A stretch of DNA of 21,904 bases from a virus. Shown in pieces: positions 1-11,700 of the stretch. The position numbers and the translations under genes are program-made. The notes under the pieces are model-generated. The model was not told where the DNA came from and did not search any database. It worked only from the letters and a program-made list of their open reading frames with translations. Where the stretch lies: positions 1 to 21,904 of IMG/VR virus record IMGVR_UViG_3300020438_002995. One strand, given 5' to 3'. Numbering within the stretch: the first letter of the stretch is position 1; the number at the start of each line of letters is the position of its first letter.

Positions 1-5
1 CAAAA

Positions 6-143
6 ATGGCATTATACGGTACAAATGGAGATTGTGTTGCTCCACCATCGAAGAAAACAAGGCAAGGTAACGGCAAAAACACTAAAATTTCGCCAACTTC
101 ACGTAATGCAGCGAAAAAGAAGTATAGGGGTCAAGGAAAATAG
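6..143 (+). CDS. Small basic hypothetical protein, 45 aa
   Basis: ATG at 6 opens a 45-codon frame ending in TAG at 141-143. The product starts MALYGTNGDCVAPPSKKTR and ends KKKYRGQGK. It is rich in Lys, Arg, Asn and Gly, has one Cys, and shows no hydrophobic segment, so it is probably a soluble, disordered, nucleic-acid- or protein-binding peptide. It lies directly before the late promoter of gp25 on the same strand. Any ribosome binding site lies outside the window, and the frame could extend further upstream (only five bases are visible). I have an impression that small basic proteins of this kind occur near baseplate genes of marine T4-like phages, but I cannot name a function. The choice of this frame rests on the clean start and stop and the non-random composition. 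Confidence 0.6.
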   Translation: MALYGTNGDCVAPPSKKTRQGNGKNTKISPTSRNAAKKKYRGQGK

Positions 144-154
144 TCCAGAAACCC

Positions 155-162
155 TATAAATA
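155..162 (+). promoter_or_regulatory. T4-type late promoter for gp25/gp6
   Basis: The octamer TATAAATA is exact. It is the consensus -10 element read by the T4 late sigma factor gp55, and no -35 element is needed. It sits in the only intergenic gap of the window, after the stop codon at 143 and 38 bases before the gp25 start. A transcript start a few bases downstream would give a short leader of about 30 bases. The position in a non-coding gap upstream of structural genes makes chance unlikely. Confidence 0.72.
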
Positions 163-186
163 AAAGATATAGTGATAAATATCTTT
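163..186 (+). repeat. AT-rich inverted repeat downstream of late promoter
   Basis: AAAGATAT (163-170) and ATATCTTT (179-186) are perfect 8-base complements around an 8-base spacer. The left arm starts one base after the TATAAATA octamer, so the usual late start point would fall within it. Only part of the left arm would then be in the mRNA, so a leader hairpin is doubtful. A DNA-level dyad or chance in AT-rich sequence are both possible. There is no U-tract typical of an intrinsic terminator. Confidence 0.3.
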
Positions 187-199
187 AAAGTAGGTAAGA

Positions 200-613
200 A
201 TGCCCTCTTATAGGTTCAGATCTGAGAAATATGTTAGTAGAGGATTCAAGGATTTAGCAATTTCCTTTAAAGATAATCCTAATACTGGTGATTTTGGTGT
301 GGTTAAGAATGAGAATGCTATAAAGCAGTCTGTTCGTAACCTCATCTTAACTATGTTCGGAGAAAGACCATTTCAAGATGAGATTGGATCTAGGGTTAAG
401 ATGCTTTTATTTGAACAATGGGATCCATTTAGTGTGGATGCTATGAGAAGTGAGATTATGAACTGTTTATCGAGACTCGAACCTAGGATAAAGGTAACTA
501 GTGTCAGACTTCGTGATGATTCCGAAATAAATTCTGTCCAAGTTGCTATAAATTATAACATAGTAGGTGAATCGGAAGTCCAAAATGTCGATTTTCTTCT
601 AGAGAAAGCATAA
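200..613 (+). CDS. 25: Baseplate wedge subunit gp25
   Basis: This 137-residue protein matches T4 gp25 (132 aa) in length and motif order. gp25 is the lysozyme-like (gpW/TssE-type) wedge protein that joins the gp6 ring and the sheath-initiating inner baseplate. Visible marks are a GERPFQDEIGSRV stretch at residues 54-66, corresponding to the GSRPFDPEFG region of T4 gp25, and the diagnostic EPR triplet at 94-96, followed by a beta-rich C-terminus. No lysozyme activity is expected; this family is structural. The start at 200 is supported by an AGGT-like ribosome binding site at 192-195 and by the late promoter 38 bases upstream. The gene ends one base before gp6, so the two are probably co-transcribed and translationally coupled. 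Confidence 0.93.
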   Translation: MPSYRFRSEKYVSRGFKDLAISFKDNPNTGDFGVVKNENAIKQSVRNLILTMFGERPFQDEIGSRVKMLLFEQWDPFSVDAMRSEIMNCLSRLEPRIKVTSVRLRDDSEINSVQVAINYNIVGESEVQNVDFLLEKA

Positions 614-614
614 A

Positions 615-2735
615 ATGTCAGCAATTCCATCACAATTAACGTCGTTAGACTTCTTTGAGATCAAAGAATCTATTAAATCGTACTTACGTACTCGAAAAGA
701 GTTTACAGATTATGATTTTGAGGGAAGCTCTGCGTCATATTTGATCGATATTTTAGCATATAACACTTATTACACTGCTTTCAACGCTAATATGGCGTTG
801 AATGAGGCATTTCTAGAGACATCTACGGTTAGAGATAACATTGTCCGCATTGCAAAGCAGTTAAATTACACTCCACGGTCAATAAAAGCACCTAGAGCGT
901 GTGTAAAAATGATTGCACAGGCATCAATCGGTCTAAATGGCACTACTTATCCAGAATATGCGACTTTAAAGAAGGGTGATGTCTTTGTTGCGGATAATGA
1001 TTTCGATAGTTACACCTTTGCGCTTACCCAAGACATTCAAGTCCCAGTAGATTCCGCTACTGGTAGGGCAACTTTTGATAATGTGCTTGTATATCAAGGT
1101 AATTTACTCAGTTATAACTTCACAGTTGACTATACTAAGAAGCAAGAGTACATTATTCCTGATGAAAATGTAGATACTGCACTTTTAACTGTAGATATTT
1201 CGCCAACTGCACAATCTTCAGAGACTGATACTTATAGTATTGCAAAAAATGTTACAAATGCGGACTCTACTAGTAGAATTTACTACTTAGAAGAGACTGA
1301 TGACATGCGATATCGCATTATTTTCGGAGATGGATCAATTGGACGTAGATTAATTGATGGAGAATACATCAGAACAACATATGTCTCTACAGATGGAGTA
1401 GAAGCTAACGGTGCAAAGGGTTTTGACTTCATTGGTAACGTAATAGACAGTGATGCAAGAGTTATTTCACCAAATTCTATTACATTAACCACTAAAGACG
1501 CTGCTCAGGACGGTGAAGATCGTGAGACATCACTCTCAGTTAAGTTTAGAGCACCCAGAGCGTATGCAACACAGAATAGAGCAGTAACTGAGAATGATTT
1601 TGAGCATATTGTCTCTGAAATCTATCCTCAAGCAGCTTCTGTGACTGCTTTTGGTGGTGAGAAACTAACTCCACCTGTTTATGGTAAAGTTTACGTTGCA
1701 ATTAGACCGAAAACAGGAAATAAACTTAATGAGACAACAAAAAATAAGATTAAGAAGGATTTGTTAAAGTATTCTGTTGCTTCTATCGAGCCAGTTATCA
1801 TTGACCCAACAAGTTTCTATGTTATTCCTAAATCTTACGTTTATTTCAATGGAAATGATACTTCATTAACTGGATCTCAACTTGGTACTAAAATTTTACA
1901 AGGAATTGATGATTATAACAAGGCAGGTCAAACAAATAGGTTTAATGGACGTATTGATGGGTCTAAATTTGGCGCAATGATTGATAACAGTGATAATTCC
2001 ATTTCTGGTAATGTCACTCAAATGACTTTGGGTCAAAATTTAGATAAATTTGAATTTGGAAGTGTATTTACCCAATGTTTAGATTTTGGTAACCCACTTT
2101 ATGATCCATCTAACTATTCTGGCACTCCGAAAGGTGGTGACAGCAATAATGGTGATGGTGATGATGACGGATCTGGAAGTAAGTGTAAACCAAACTTCTC
2201 TGTAGTTAAATCTGGTACATTTTATGCTACTGGTTACACTGAAGACCTTGTAAACCTAACTTTGACTGATGGTGCTACTTCTGCTGTTATATCAACTCCT
2301 GGAATATCAACAAATGTTGCAAATCAGGTTTTAGTGCCAGTAAATATAAGAGATGATGGTGAGGGTAACCTAATTCTCGTTACTGTAAGAGATGAGACCG
2401 AATTAACACTTAATGCATCAGTAGGAAGTGTCGATTATAGCACTGGTCAAGTTTGCGTTGGTCCTGTAGCAATTCAGGGCACTCCAGATGACACTACAAG
2501 ACTCCCAGTACAAGTATTACCTGGCGGTGGATCAATTAGCGTCCCACCAGGTGTGGATCCAACAATTTTCAACCCAACAGTCAATCCAATTGACTATACA
2601 ATCAATAATACTTCAATTCCAGCCTTCGATCCGAATAACTTTAGTGGTTATAACTTCGGTGACATAGGTGGTATAAATATCATTGATTATCCAACGGATA
2701 GTTTCACATATCCAGTCAGCGAATCCTGTTTCTAA
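615..2735 (+). CDS. 6: Baseplate wedge subunit gp6 (baseplate J family)
   Basis: At 706 residues this is somewhat longer than T4 gp6 (660 aa). gp6 dimers form the continuous inner ring of the baseplate and hold gp25, gp53 and gp7. The N-terminus has DYDFEGS at about 32-38 and ILAYNTYY at 46-53, both near-identical in position and sequence to T4 gp6. The J-type core has FGDGSIGRRLIDG at 237-249 and YVSTDGVEANGAKGF at 256-270, again matching T4. Residues 506-522 form a Gly/Asp/Asn/Ser-rich acidic linker, followed by a beta-rich segment and a Pro/Asn/Gly-rich tail ending in ESCF; I cannot match this C-terminal third to a named domain. The start follows gp25 by one base, with AGAGA at 601-605 as a weak ribosome binding site. 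The 3' end carries a possible late promoter for the next gene. Confidence 0.93.
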   Translation: MSAIPSQLTSLDFFEIKESIKSYLRTRKEFTDYDFEGSSASYLIDILAYNTYYTAFNANMALNEAFLETSTVRDNIVRIAKQLNYTPRSIKAPRACVKMIAQASIGLNGTTYPEYATLKKGDVFVADNDFDSYTFALTQDIQVPVDSATGRATFDNVLVYQGNLLSYNFTVDYTKKQEYIIPDENVDTALLTVDISPTAQSSETDTYSIAKNVTNADSTSRIYYLEETDDMRYRIIFGDGSIGRRLIDGEYIRTTYVSTDGVEANGAKGFDFIGNVIDSDARVISPNSITLTTKDAAQDGEDRETSLSVKFRAPRAYATQNRAVTENDFEHIVSEIYPQAASVTAFGGEKLTPPVYGKVYVAIRPKTGNKLNETTKNKIKKDLLKYSVASIEPVIIDPTSFYVIPKSYVYFNGNDTSLTGSQLGTKILQGIDDYNKAGQTNRFNGRIDGSKFGAMIDNSDNSISGNVTQMTLGQNLDKFEFGSVFTQCLDFGNPLYDPSNYSGTPKGGDSNNGDGDDDGSGSKCKPNFSVVKSGTFYATGYTEDLVNLTLTDGATSAVISTPGISTNVANQVLVPVNIRDDGEGNLILVTVRDETELTLNASVGSVDYSTGQVCVGPVAIQGTPDDTTRLPVQVLPGGGSISVPPGVDPTIFNPTVNPIDYTINNTSIPAFDPNNFSGYNFGDIGGINIIDYPTDSFTYPVSESCF
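2672..2679 (+). promoter_or_regulatory. Probable late promoter inside gp6 for the giant gene
   Basis: A second exact TATAAATA octamer lies within the last codons of gp6 (reading Gly-Ile-Asn-Ile), 62 bases upstream of the giant gene's ATG. It would give that gene its own late transcript with a leader of about 55 bases. The sequence is coding and AT-rich, so chance is possible. Its placement just before the next start, and the rarity of the exact octamer in the rest of the window, argue for function. Confidence 0.5.
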
Positions 2736-2740
2736 GATAG

Positions 2741-5700
2741 ATGCCGATTACAAAGAATATCAACGTCTCTGATAGAGTCGAGAATCAGTTACCCGAGTTC
2801 ATTCGTCAAGAAGATAGACAATTAGTCAACTTCTTGTTTGAATACTATAAATCTCAGGAAAAGACAGGTAGACCATACGATATACTCAATAATTTACTGA
2901 GATATCTTGATCTGGACAGTTATACCTCTGAGCAACTTGCAAGTGCAACTGAATTGCTCAAGGATATCGGTGTGTACGATAAGAAGATTGAAATTGAGAG
3001 CATAAATGGATTTAAGGAGCAAGATGGCTCCATAATGATTGATAATGAGGTAATTTACTATGAATCTGTTACTCGTGGTCCTGATGTTATTATTACTCCT
3101 GGGCTCTCTTACCCACAATTCAATAAGAAGAAACAACAACTAGAAAATCCCTTTAATCTCTTCGATGGGACTCTTAAAAACTTCCCATTAAGTTTTTTAG
3201 GTACTCCAGTAGCTCCAACCTCAGCAGATCACCTTATTGTGGTAACTTACAATAATATGAAGGTGCCAGGAGTCGATTATTTTGTAGAAGGTCAAAATAT
3301 TCGTTTTACAGATGCACCTAGAGACCAAGTTGGATCTGACGACTCAGAATTTACTGAAATTACATATTTGGTTGGATATTCAGACCAAACTATTAAAACT
3401 GCTGATGCTATACCTTATCAAGAATGGCAAAACACTAAAATCTACCCATTAAGGATTTCTGGAGTTTCATATACTCCAACTTCGGAAGTTGGACTTATAA
3501 TTAACAAAAATGGTCGTTTACAAATCCCATATGAGGATTTTACAGTTTTTGAAGACACAATTGTCTTTAAAAATGAAATCGGAGCTGCTGATGATATCCA
3601 TATTCGTTCTGTTGAATATATTCCTCCTAGTTACGGTTCAGGAGCCTCAGCAATTGCTAAGGTATCTGATACTGGCACAATTACCAGTTTAATTACTAAA
3701 TCTGGTGGATCTAAGTATAGATTAGATTTTGCACCTAAAGTTACTATTACTAGCACCTCTGGTAAGAATTCTACTGCTAGATCTTTAATTGGTGGTATTA
3801 AAGATATCAATTTAATCGATGGTGGTCAGGGTTACACTTCATATAACCCACCAATCCCTATTGTTGCTGCACCTGGCAATTCTAATGGCACATCTGCTAA
3901 ATTAAGTCTTACAGTCGATGATACGACTGGAATGATAGATTCTATCACTATTACTGACAGTGGTAGTGGTTATGACTTTATTCCTGCAATATCATTCAAG
4001 AATCCTTCTGGTGCAGATATTGGTACTCCTACTATTGACTCTGAAGGTAGAGTTAACATAGGAAGCATTGTTGTTAATGAAATGGGTACTGGATATAGTA
4101 ATCCACCTGTAGTTTACATCGATGAAGCACCTATTGGTGGTATCAATGCTCAAGCTATATCAAGAATTAATCAAGATGGTCAAGTATATGAAATTCAGAT
4201 TGTTAACCGTGGTAGAGGTTATGTAACACCTCCTAGGGTAAAAATTATTGATCCAGTTGGTGCTCAGATATTAGACGTTACTGTAGCATCTGGATCAGTC
4301 ACAAATATTGAAATGTTGACTGGTGGACAAGGATATACTGATGCACCTTCTGTTTATATTGTAGATGATAGAAAAGATGGATATGGAGAACCTATAGGTG
4401 GTATTGGTGCTAAAGCAGCCGCTACTATCTTTAACGGTGAAATTACCGATATTAATATTACTGATTTTGGATCTGGTTACTCTGAGACAGAACCTCCTAA
4501 AATATACATCGCAGAACCAAAAGCAGCAAGATCATCAGTGGATGTTGGGTTTGACCAAGTTACTGGATTTGATATTTTAGAGGATGGTGCAGGATACTCT
4601 CCTAGTGCCTTTCTGGGATGCGCCAGAGGCGTTTCTGGAGCAGTTGGGTATGATAACCTCCATAATGAGATATATGCTGGAGAAGCAGCATTAAGGCAAA
4701 CAAATCACCATTCTGGTGCTGCTGTAACTAACCTTGACTCTTTATTCATTAAAGAAGTCTTTGATAAGTTTAGAAGGCAGTATTTACCCACTTTGGATAT
4801 TGATTTTTCCAAAGTTAATCCAGTACAGGTAATTAAGAATATTAGTGACTTCTATATCTCAAAGGGTACAGAGTTAGCAACACAATATCTCTTTAAGATT
4901 TTATTTGGTGAAAATGTTTCTCTTTACTATCCAAAAGACGAAATCATCAGCCCATCTCATGCTACTTGGGTTGTAGATACGATTCTTAGAGCAGAATTGA
5001 TAGAAGGTGATCCAGCAAATTTAATAGACTCTCAAGTTAACCAATATGCTGATGATGTAGATTCTAGCGTTACTAATGCATCTGCATTGATTGAAAACGT
5101 TATTACTATTATTGAGGGTACTGATACAATCTATGAATTAGCAATATCAGAAGAAACTCTAACTGGTAACTTTATTATACCTTACAAAACCCGTCTTGTT
5201 GAGCCTCTTACCACTAGTGGTCAGATTATAACCGTTGACTCCACTATTGGATGGCCTGAAAGGAATGGTACTATTAGAATCAATGATGTAGAGCAAGTCC
5301 AGTATAAAGAGAAGTCTCTAAACCAGTTCATAGAGTGTACTAGGTCTAAGAATGGAATCGTCGAAGATTGGGATCCTGGTACTATAATCCAGTCAGATAT
5401 CTTTGTTTACGTTAACCAAGGTACTTCTACTGAGTGTAAACTAAGAATCCTTGGTATTGCTGAAGCAGGTACCACAGTATTAAACGATACTGGTAGTTAC
5501 TACATTGCTGGAGATAAACTGAAGGTTGCAAACCTCGGATCTACTGCTGAAGAGTTAAGACTACAATCTTGGTTGTATAACGTTAAGAAACTGATTCAGG
5601 TTACTACTATCACTCCTGGTGGTGTTAATAACCAGACTGCTACTGTAGTTTGTAATAACCCACATGGTCTACTAGTATCTGATCAGGTTACGATATATGG

Positions 5701-8700
5701 TGCTAACCCTGTTGTGTACAACGGCACATTCACTGTAACATCAAGGATTGATCAGTTTACCTTCTCATATCAGATTAATACTCCTACTGACTTAGTACCT
5801 CAAGGAAACATACTTTTATCTGTTGACTTAAACAGAGGTAAGTCTGATATCACATCCATTAACAATGTGGTTAGTGAGTTTACTACAAACATCCAGAATG
5901 CTTTCTTTAATGACAATTATGTTTATGTTGCAGCATCTGGTTTACCAAACTATAAAATAGGTCCATTTACTGGATCTGCACTTATTCCAGGTAACCAAAG
6001 GAAATTACTAAGATTCCCTAGAATAGTCCAAACTATATCTGAAAGAAAAACTATAGATCCAGGAACACCAATTGGTGCTTGGGTTAACGGTGTTTCTATC
6101 TGGTCATACAAGTCAAGAGAATTTATTCAGTATGGTCCTCTTACCAGTATTACTGTTACTAATGTTGGAGAATCATATGATGCTGGTGCTAAACCTAACG
6201 TAGAAATTACAGGTGGTGGCGGTACTGGTGCTACTGCTGAGGTTATTGTAAATGGTAGTCTAGTATCGTTTGATATGACTACTGAAGGTACTGGGTATAC
6301 CGAGTCACCTCTAGTTTCTATTGTTGGTGGCGGTGGATCTGGTGCTACTGCACAGGCAGTTATTACAGGCGGTAGAGTAACAAGAATTTTAGTTGAGCAA
6401 CCAGGTACAGGATACACAACACAACCTCTAGTTTCTATTACTGGTGGTAACGGTACAGGGGCAACTGCAACTGCTAATGTCCGTGGTTCTATTTCTAGTG
6501 TAAATATAACAAATTTTGGTAATGGATATACTTCACTTCCTTCTGTTAAGGTTAACTCTGGTGAAGGTGCTTTAGCACAACCAATCGTTATTAATGGTAG
6601 AATTGTATCTATTGCTATTATTAACTCTGGTGAATCCTATACAACTGCACCAAATATAATCATTAATGGTGATGGTTTCGGTGCTATCGCTAAAGCAACA
6701 ATTGGCACGGTTGGAGAAGATAGAGGTCGTGTATTAGGTGTAACTATAACCAATAAGGGAATTGGATATACACAAGGTTTAACAACTGTTAGACTCGAAG
6801 CAGTGGGTCAATTAGCATCCTTTACACCTACTGTTTACCAGTGGAATAAAAACCTAGAATATGAATTGGGAGCAAATGGGGATAAGTTTGATGATGCAAG
6901 AGGATATGTATTTACTGGATATAACAACCAATTTGGTGGTGAATATGCTCATCTATCAGATCCTAAAGAATTAAGATATGTTGTTGGTGATAACGTATTC
7001 TTAAACCCTGTTACACAGAATTTCCAAGAATTAGCAGCTAACTATCTACACTCACCTATTATTGGTTGGGCGTTTGATGGTAACCCAATTTATGGTCCTT
7101 ATGGATACATTGATCCTACTGATCAGAATAGTGGTATTAGAAGGATGCGTACATCCTTTAAATTAAAATCTAATGTTGTATATGATGAAGCAACTAATCC
7201 TAATCCATCTAGGGTAGATGGTCCTCCTATTGCAACATATGCTCCTGGTACTTTCGTAGATGATTATTACTACGATTTCCAGTCTGGTGACCTAGACAAC
7301 TATAATGGTCGTTTCTGTAAAACACCTGACTTCCCTGATGGAGTCTATGGTTATTTTGTTACCATTGATGCTAGTGATGCAGGTATTCCAGAATACCCAT
7401 ATATCATGGGTCCACAGTTTAACTCACTTCCAGATTCTTGGAATTTCAGTCAACTTGCAACACAAGAGAATATTCCTGATGGTGTTGTCCGTTATAGAGA
7501 TCCATACACTGATGTTGATATTGACGTTGATCGTCAACCAAACCAAGAGGCAGATGTATTCACTACTGAGATAGAAGGATATCCTATTATCTTTGAAATA
7601 CAAGACTCTAACAATGATGGTTTAATTGATGCTAATGAGCAGCAAGAATTGCTGCAAATGTCTGAAGAATCAACATTACAGATATATGATTATTTCCCAA
7701 GAGTATCAGAAGAGTCTAGAGTTGATATTGAAGTTGATACAACTACTCAGTTTGAGAATGCTCAAATTGATGGATTTGTTATTGAAAACCCAGGTGTTTC
7801 TTATCAGGTAAATGACACCGTATTCTTCGACAATGAGAATACTGGTGGATTTGGTGCATCTGCTCTTATTGAGTCTGTTAAGGGTCAAGCAATAATTGGT
7901 TATACTAAATCAATTATTGGTGATCGTTGCTACGGTAATATTACTACCTCTGTCGGACATGAGTTAAGACAACAGGATGAAATTATTGTAAACTCACGTC
8001 CTGTCATTGATAACACAAGTAAGACCTATAAAGTTAAGGTTGTTGCTGGTGTTGAAAGAATTAATGTAACACAAGCTGGCACAGGATACAATACTGATAT
8101 TCCTCCTACATTTGAGTTAATTACAACATCTGGTCAAGATGCTGAATTGCAATTGGTATTGGAAGGCACGGGTCAGATTAATAGTATTAATATTATTAAT
8201 TCTGGTAATGGATATAGTTCTACTACTCCACCTCAGATAAGGGTATCTCATCCACAGCAATTCAAGAAAACACGATATTGGTTGACTGAGTATACTGAGG
8301 CAGCTGGATCGGTTAGTGTATGGGATTCTTGGACTACAGCAGATAGAGTGACTTATATTTGTGGTAGTGTCTTAGAGACAGATGGTGATCAGTCAGCAAT
8401 TCTTGCTAAGTTTGACGATTTAGGCCAGCTTGTCTGGGAAAGAAATCTTATACCACAAAACTCTGGTACTAAGAAGATGGAATTCGTCAAGATGTATATT
8501 GACGAGTCTTTAGAAAATGATGTAATATATCTTGTTGGACAAACATATGATCCTAATAATGCTGCATACAATCCAGATGTTTGGTTAGGGCAGTATAAGT
8601 CTGGATTCAATAATGCTAATGCTCCTGATGGTATCCTACAGTGGCAGAGATCAATTGCTGGTATATCAGGTCTTGCAAGAAGAGATTATGTAACAAGTAT

Positions 8701-11700
8701 AGCGTTAGATCAAGAGAAGAGAATTTATATTGCAGGTTATACTGATAGTAATTCACCTGATCCAGATGATATGTGGATCATCCAGTGTGATATGGATGGT
8801 GATCTTGTAGAGAAGAGAAAGATTGCATCTGCTGATGATTCAGAGATGATTAATCAGATTAAGTGGATATCTGATGATAGATTCTTCTTTGTCGGTGTTA
8901 ATAAGCAAAATAACGACTGCATCTTTGGTGTATTCTTCTATGATGGTGCAAACATCGAGATTGAATATATTAGACAAATCCCAACTATAGGTGGATATGT
9001 AAGAAACCCACAATTCGTCATTGATGAATACAATGATGTATTATTAATCTGGGATGTTTATAATAGTGCTACAACCAAGTATGAAAAAATCCAACTTAAT
9101 AAATTCCCAATATCAACTGCTAACACTGCATGGGAATGGACTAAGACAGTAACTGTTAGTGGATCTATAGATTCTATTCGTCATGCTGGTCTTAACGTAG
9201 ACGTATTTGGTAACTATAGTTTAGTATCTGATATTATAGAATCTGAGAATCAGAGATATTCTGTTATTCATTATCTTAAGTATGATGGTACAGTTATTAA
9301 AGAAACTAAGGTTGATGATACTGTTAACATTGGTTTCCAAGCTAAGTCTCATACAGTAGACAATTCTGGAGACTGCATTATTGCTGTAGATCGTAGACAA
9401 TCTGATCAGATGGCATCATATCGTTTTAACGATGTTGCTGATTTAGATTACGACTTTACAAAGCAAAATCTAGCAACAATGACATTACATACTCCAAGTA
9501 ATGCCTCTGTTGATGCATCAATCTATAAGTTTGGTACTAGTTCTCTTAAATTGAGTGGTGTATGTCCTGTTAAACTTCCTGCTTATGCTTTACAAAGCAC
9601 AGAGTGGAGTATGAGAGCATGGATGGCAATGGCTACAGCACATCATGCTAGTACTACAAAACCATTACTGTTTGATGTAACACCTGTTGCTGGAGATTCT
9701 ATTCAAGTAGAATTAGATGGAGACTCTACTAGTGGTAACTACGGAAAGGTAGTTTTATATGTAAACTCAGTACAAGTTGCAACATCAGTCGCTAACACTT
9801 ATTGGACTAACTTTGGTAGTGCTGCATGGGTGCATGTAACCTTCCAGAAGAGAGAAGAATCTTTAGGATTGTATCAGTATGAGGTATTCTTGAATGGTAA
9901 CCTTGTAGTTAACTATCAATCTACCTCAGATATTAGTATTCAAGACCTTACTGTTGCTGGTAAGTATTCTGGACCAAATACAGGTAATTCCTTTATTGGT
10001 TGGATTGACGATCTAGTAATAGATGACGTTGCTCCATATACTTCTTCTTATACACCTCCAACTGCTGAGATTGCTATTACTACTAGTATTTCAGATGTTG
10101 CTTTAATTAAATTTGATAGAAAGCATGAGAAGAGAGCAGCATATACATTAACTGGATTAACAAAATATACTAATGTTGAATTTAGTGATATTGAGACTGC
10201 TACTACTTGGGTAGACTTAACTGTTTCAGCATTTAGTCCTTGGATAGTTGGTGCTGGTGGTCTACAGATTCTTGATATGTCTCAGACTGTTGCTACTTAC
10301 ATTCCTGGAACATATACATTCACTTCTGTTAAGAATGAGTATGCAACTAAGACTTCTACTATACCATCACCACTAGGTAAGAAACTTACAATATCTGCTG
10401 ATGTGATTAGTAAGTTCTATCTCCGTGATGCTGGTTATAGTAAGATTGATAATGTCCTTGAATTTACTTTCAATCAGGATGTTAAATTAACTAAAGGATC
10501 TATAATTCAACAATTTACCACTACTGCTGGTAACGATGTTGTTGCTGGATTTGGTACTATTGTTGATATTCCAAATGCTGATTCTTTAACTAATCCTGGA
10601 ATGGGAAACAAGTATAAGGTTGGTAAGATATTTGGTACATTTAATAATACAGATAGATTTAAGACTGATGTTGCAGATGTAAACCAGATTGCTGGTACAT
10701 ACTTCTCAGTAGAAGAAGCAGAGATACCTTGGGCAGCATCTACATCAGTTACTACTGGTGAGAAGAGATACTATGATAAGAAGATCTACCAGTCACAAGG
10801 TACAGGTACTACAGGCACAATCCCTCCAGTACATACTGGTGGTGTAGTAACTGACGGTCTCATTAACTGGGCGTTTGTAGATGACGCAGGTAAGTTTACA
10901 GTTGATCTAACTGAGCATCCATATCCAATGCCTCAATACCTAGGCAATGATATGCCTGAGTGGGATAATGGTAAGTTATATGTTGTAGGTCAGAAAGTAT
11001 GGCATAAGTTAAACGTATACGTTGTTGGTGCTGGTGGTGCTGGTGTATCTGGTACAACTGCTCCTGTGCATACTACTGGTGCTGTATCTGATGGTGGTGT
11101 CACATGGACATGGGAGTCTACTTCAACACCAATAAGTGATTTTGCTAGGACTCTTCCATATGATATAGGTAATAACTATACAGTACAAATTGTAGAGATC
11201 CAACCTGGTTCAACATATATCCCAGAAGACGTTGTTTCTATTAATGCTGGTAATATAACTGAGGCAGATGATGAGAAGAGTGTAACTATATCTGGATTTG
11301 CTTCTGTTAAGAAGATTCGTATTACTGCACGTCTTGAAAAAGATATTCTTAGGACTGCTGATGTAAGGACTAACTTAGTATATTCCACATCTCTTACACC
11401 TCATAGATTTTTAGCTGATGAAATTATATACACCGAAGGTTTCCAAGGAGATCAATTTAATGGATCTTTCTTTGTAGATCAGGTTATTGGTTCTAGAGAA
11501 TTTACATTTGGTATTAGAGATGTAGCATCACAAGATCCTACATTTGATTCTAGTTCAATTGCTAACGTTAACATATATGCAAAGCATCCAACTCTAGAGT
11601 TTACTAGAAATCATCAATATGTCTTTGACTTATCTGATACATCTAACCTAGGTTACTACCTATCATTCTCTCAAGATAACCAGTATAAACTAGAATACTC

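Noticed and set aside
547-554. TATAAATT, 61 bases before the gp6 start, as a late promoter
   Set aside because: It differs from TATAAATA at the last base and lies in gp25 coding sequence; gp6 is one base behind gp25 and needs no promoter of its own. Its spacing to the gp6 start is similar to that of the octamer before the giant gene, so it stays a weak possibility.
5951-5959. TATAAAATA inside the giant gene as a promoter
   Set aside because: It has an extra A relative to the late octamer and no gene start follows on this strand.
6127-6417. 96-codon minus-strand open frame, Pro/Val/Thr-rich
   Set aside because: It is the antisense of GxGY block 2; its composition is the mirror of Gly/Ala/Thr codons there, and no start signal or family resemblance is seen.
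7305-7811. + strand open frames overlapping the YHYH-type and EF-hand region
   Set aside because: They are out-of-frame shadows; the main frame carries the recognisable motifs through the whole stretch.
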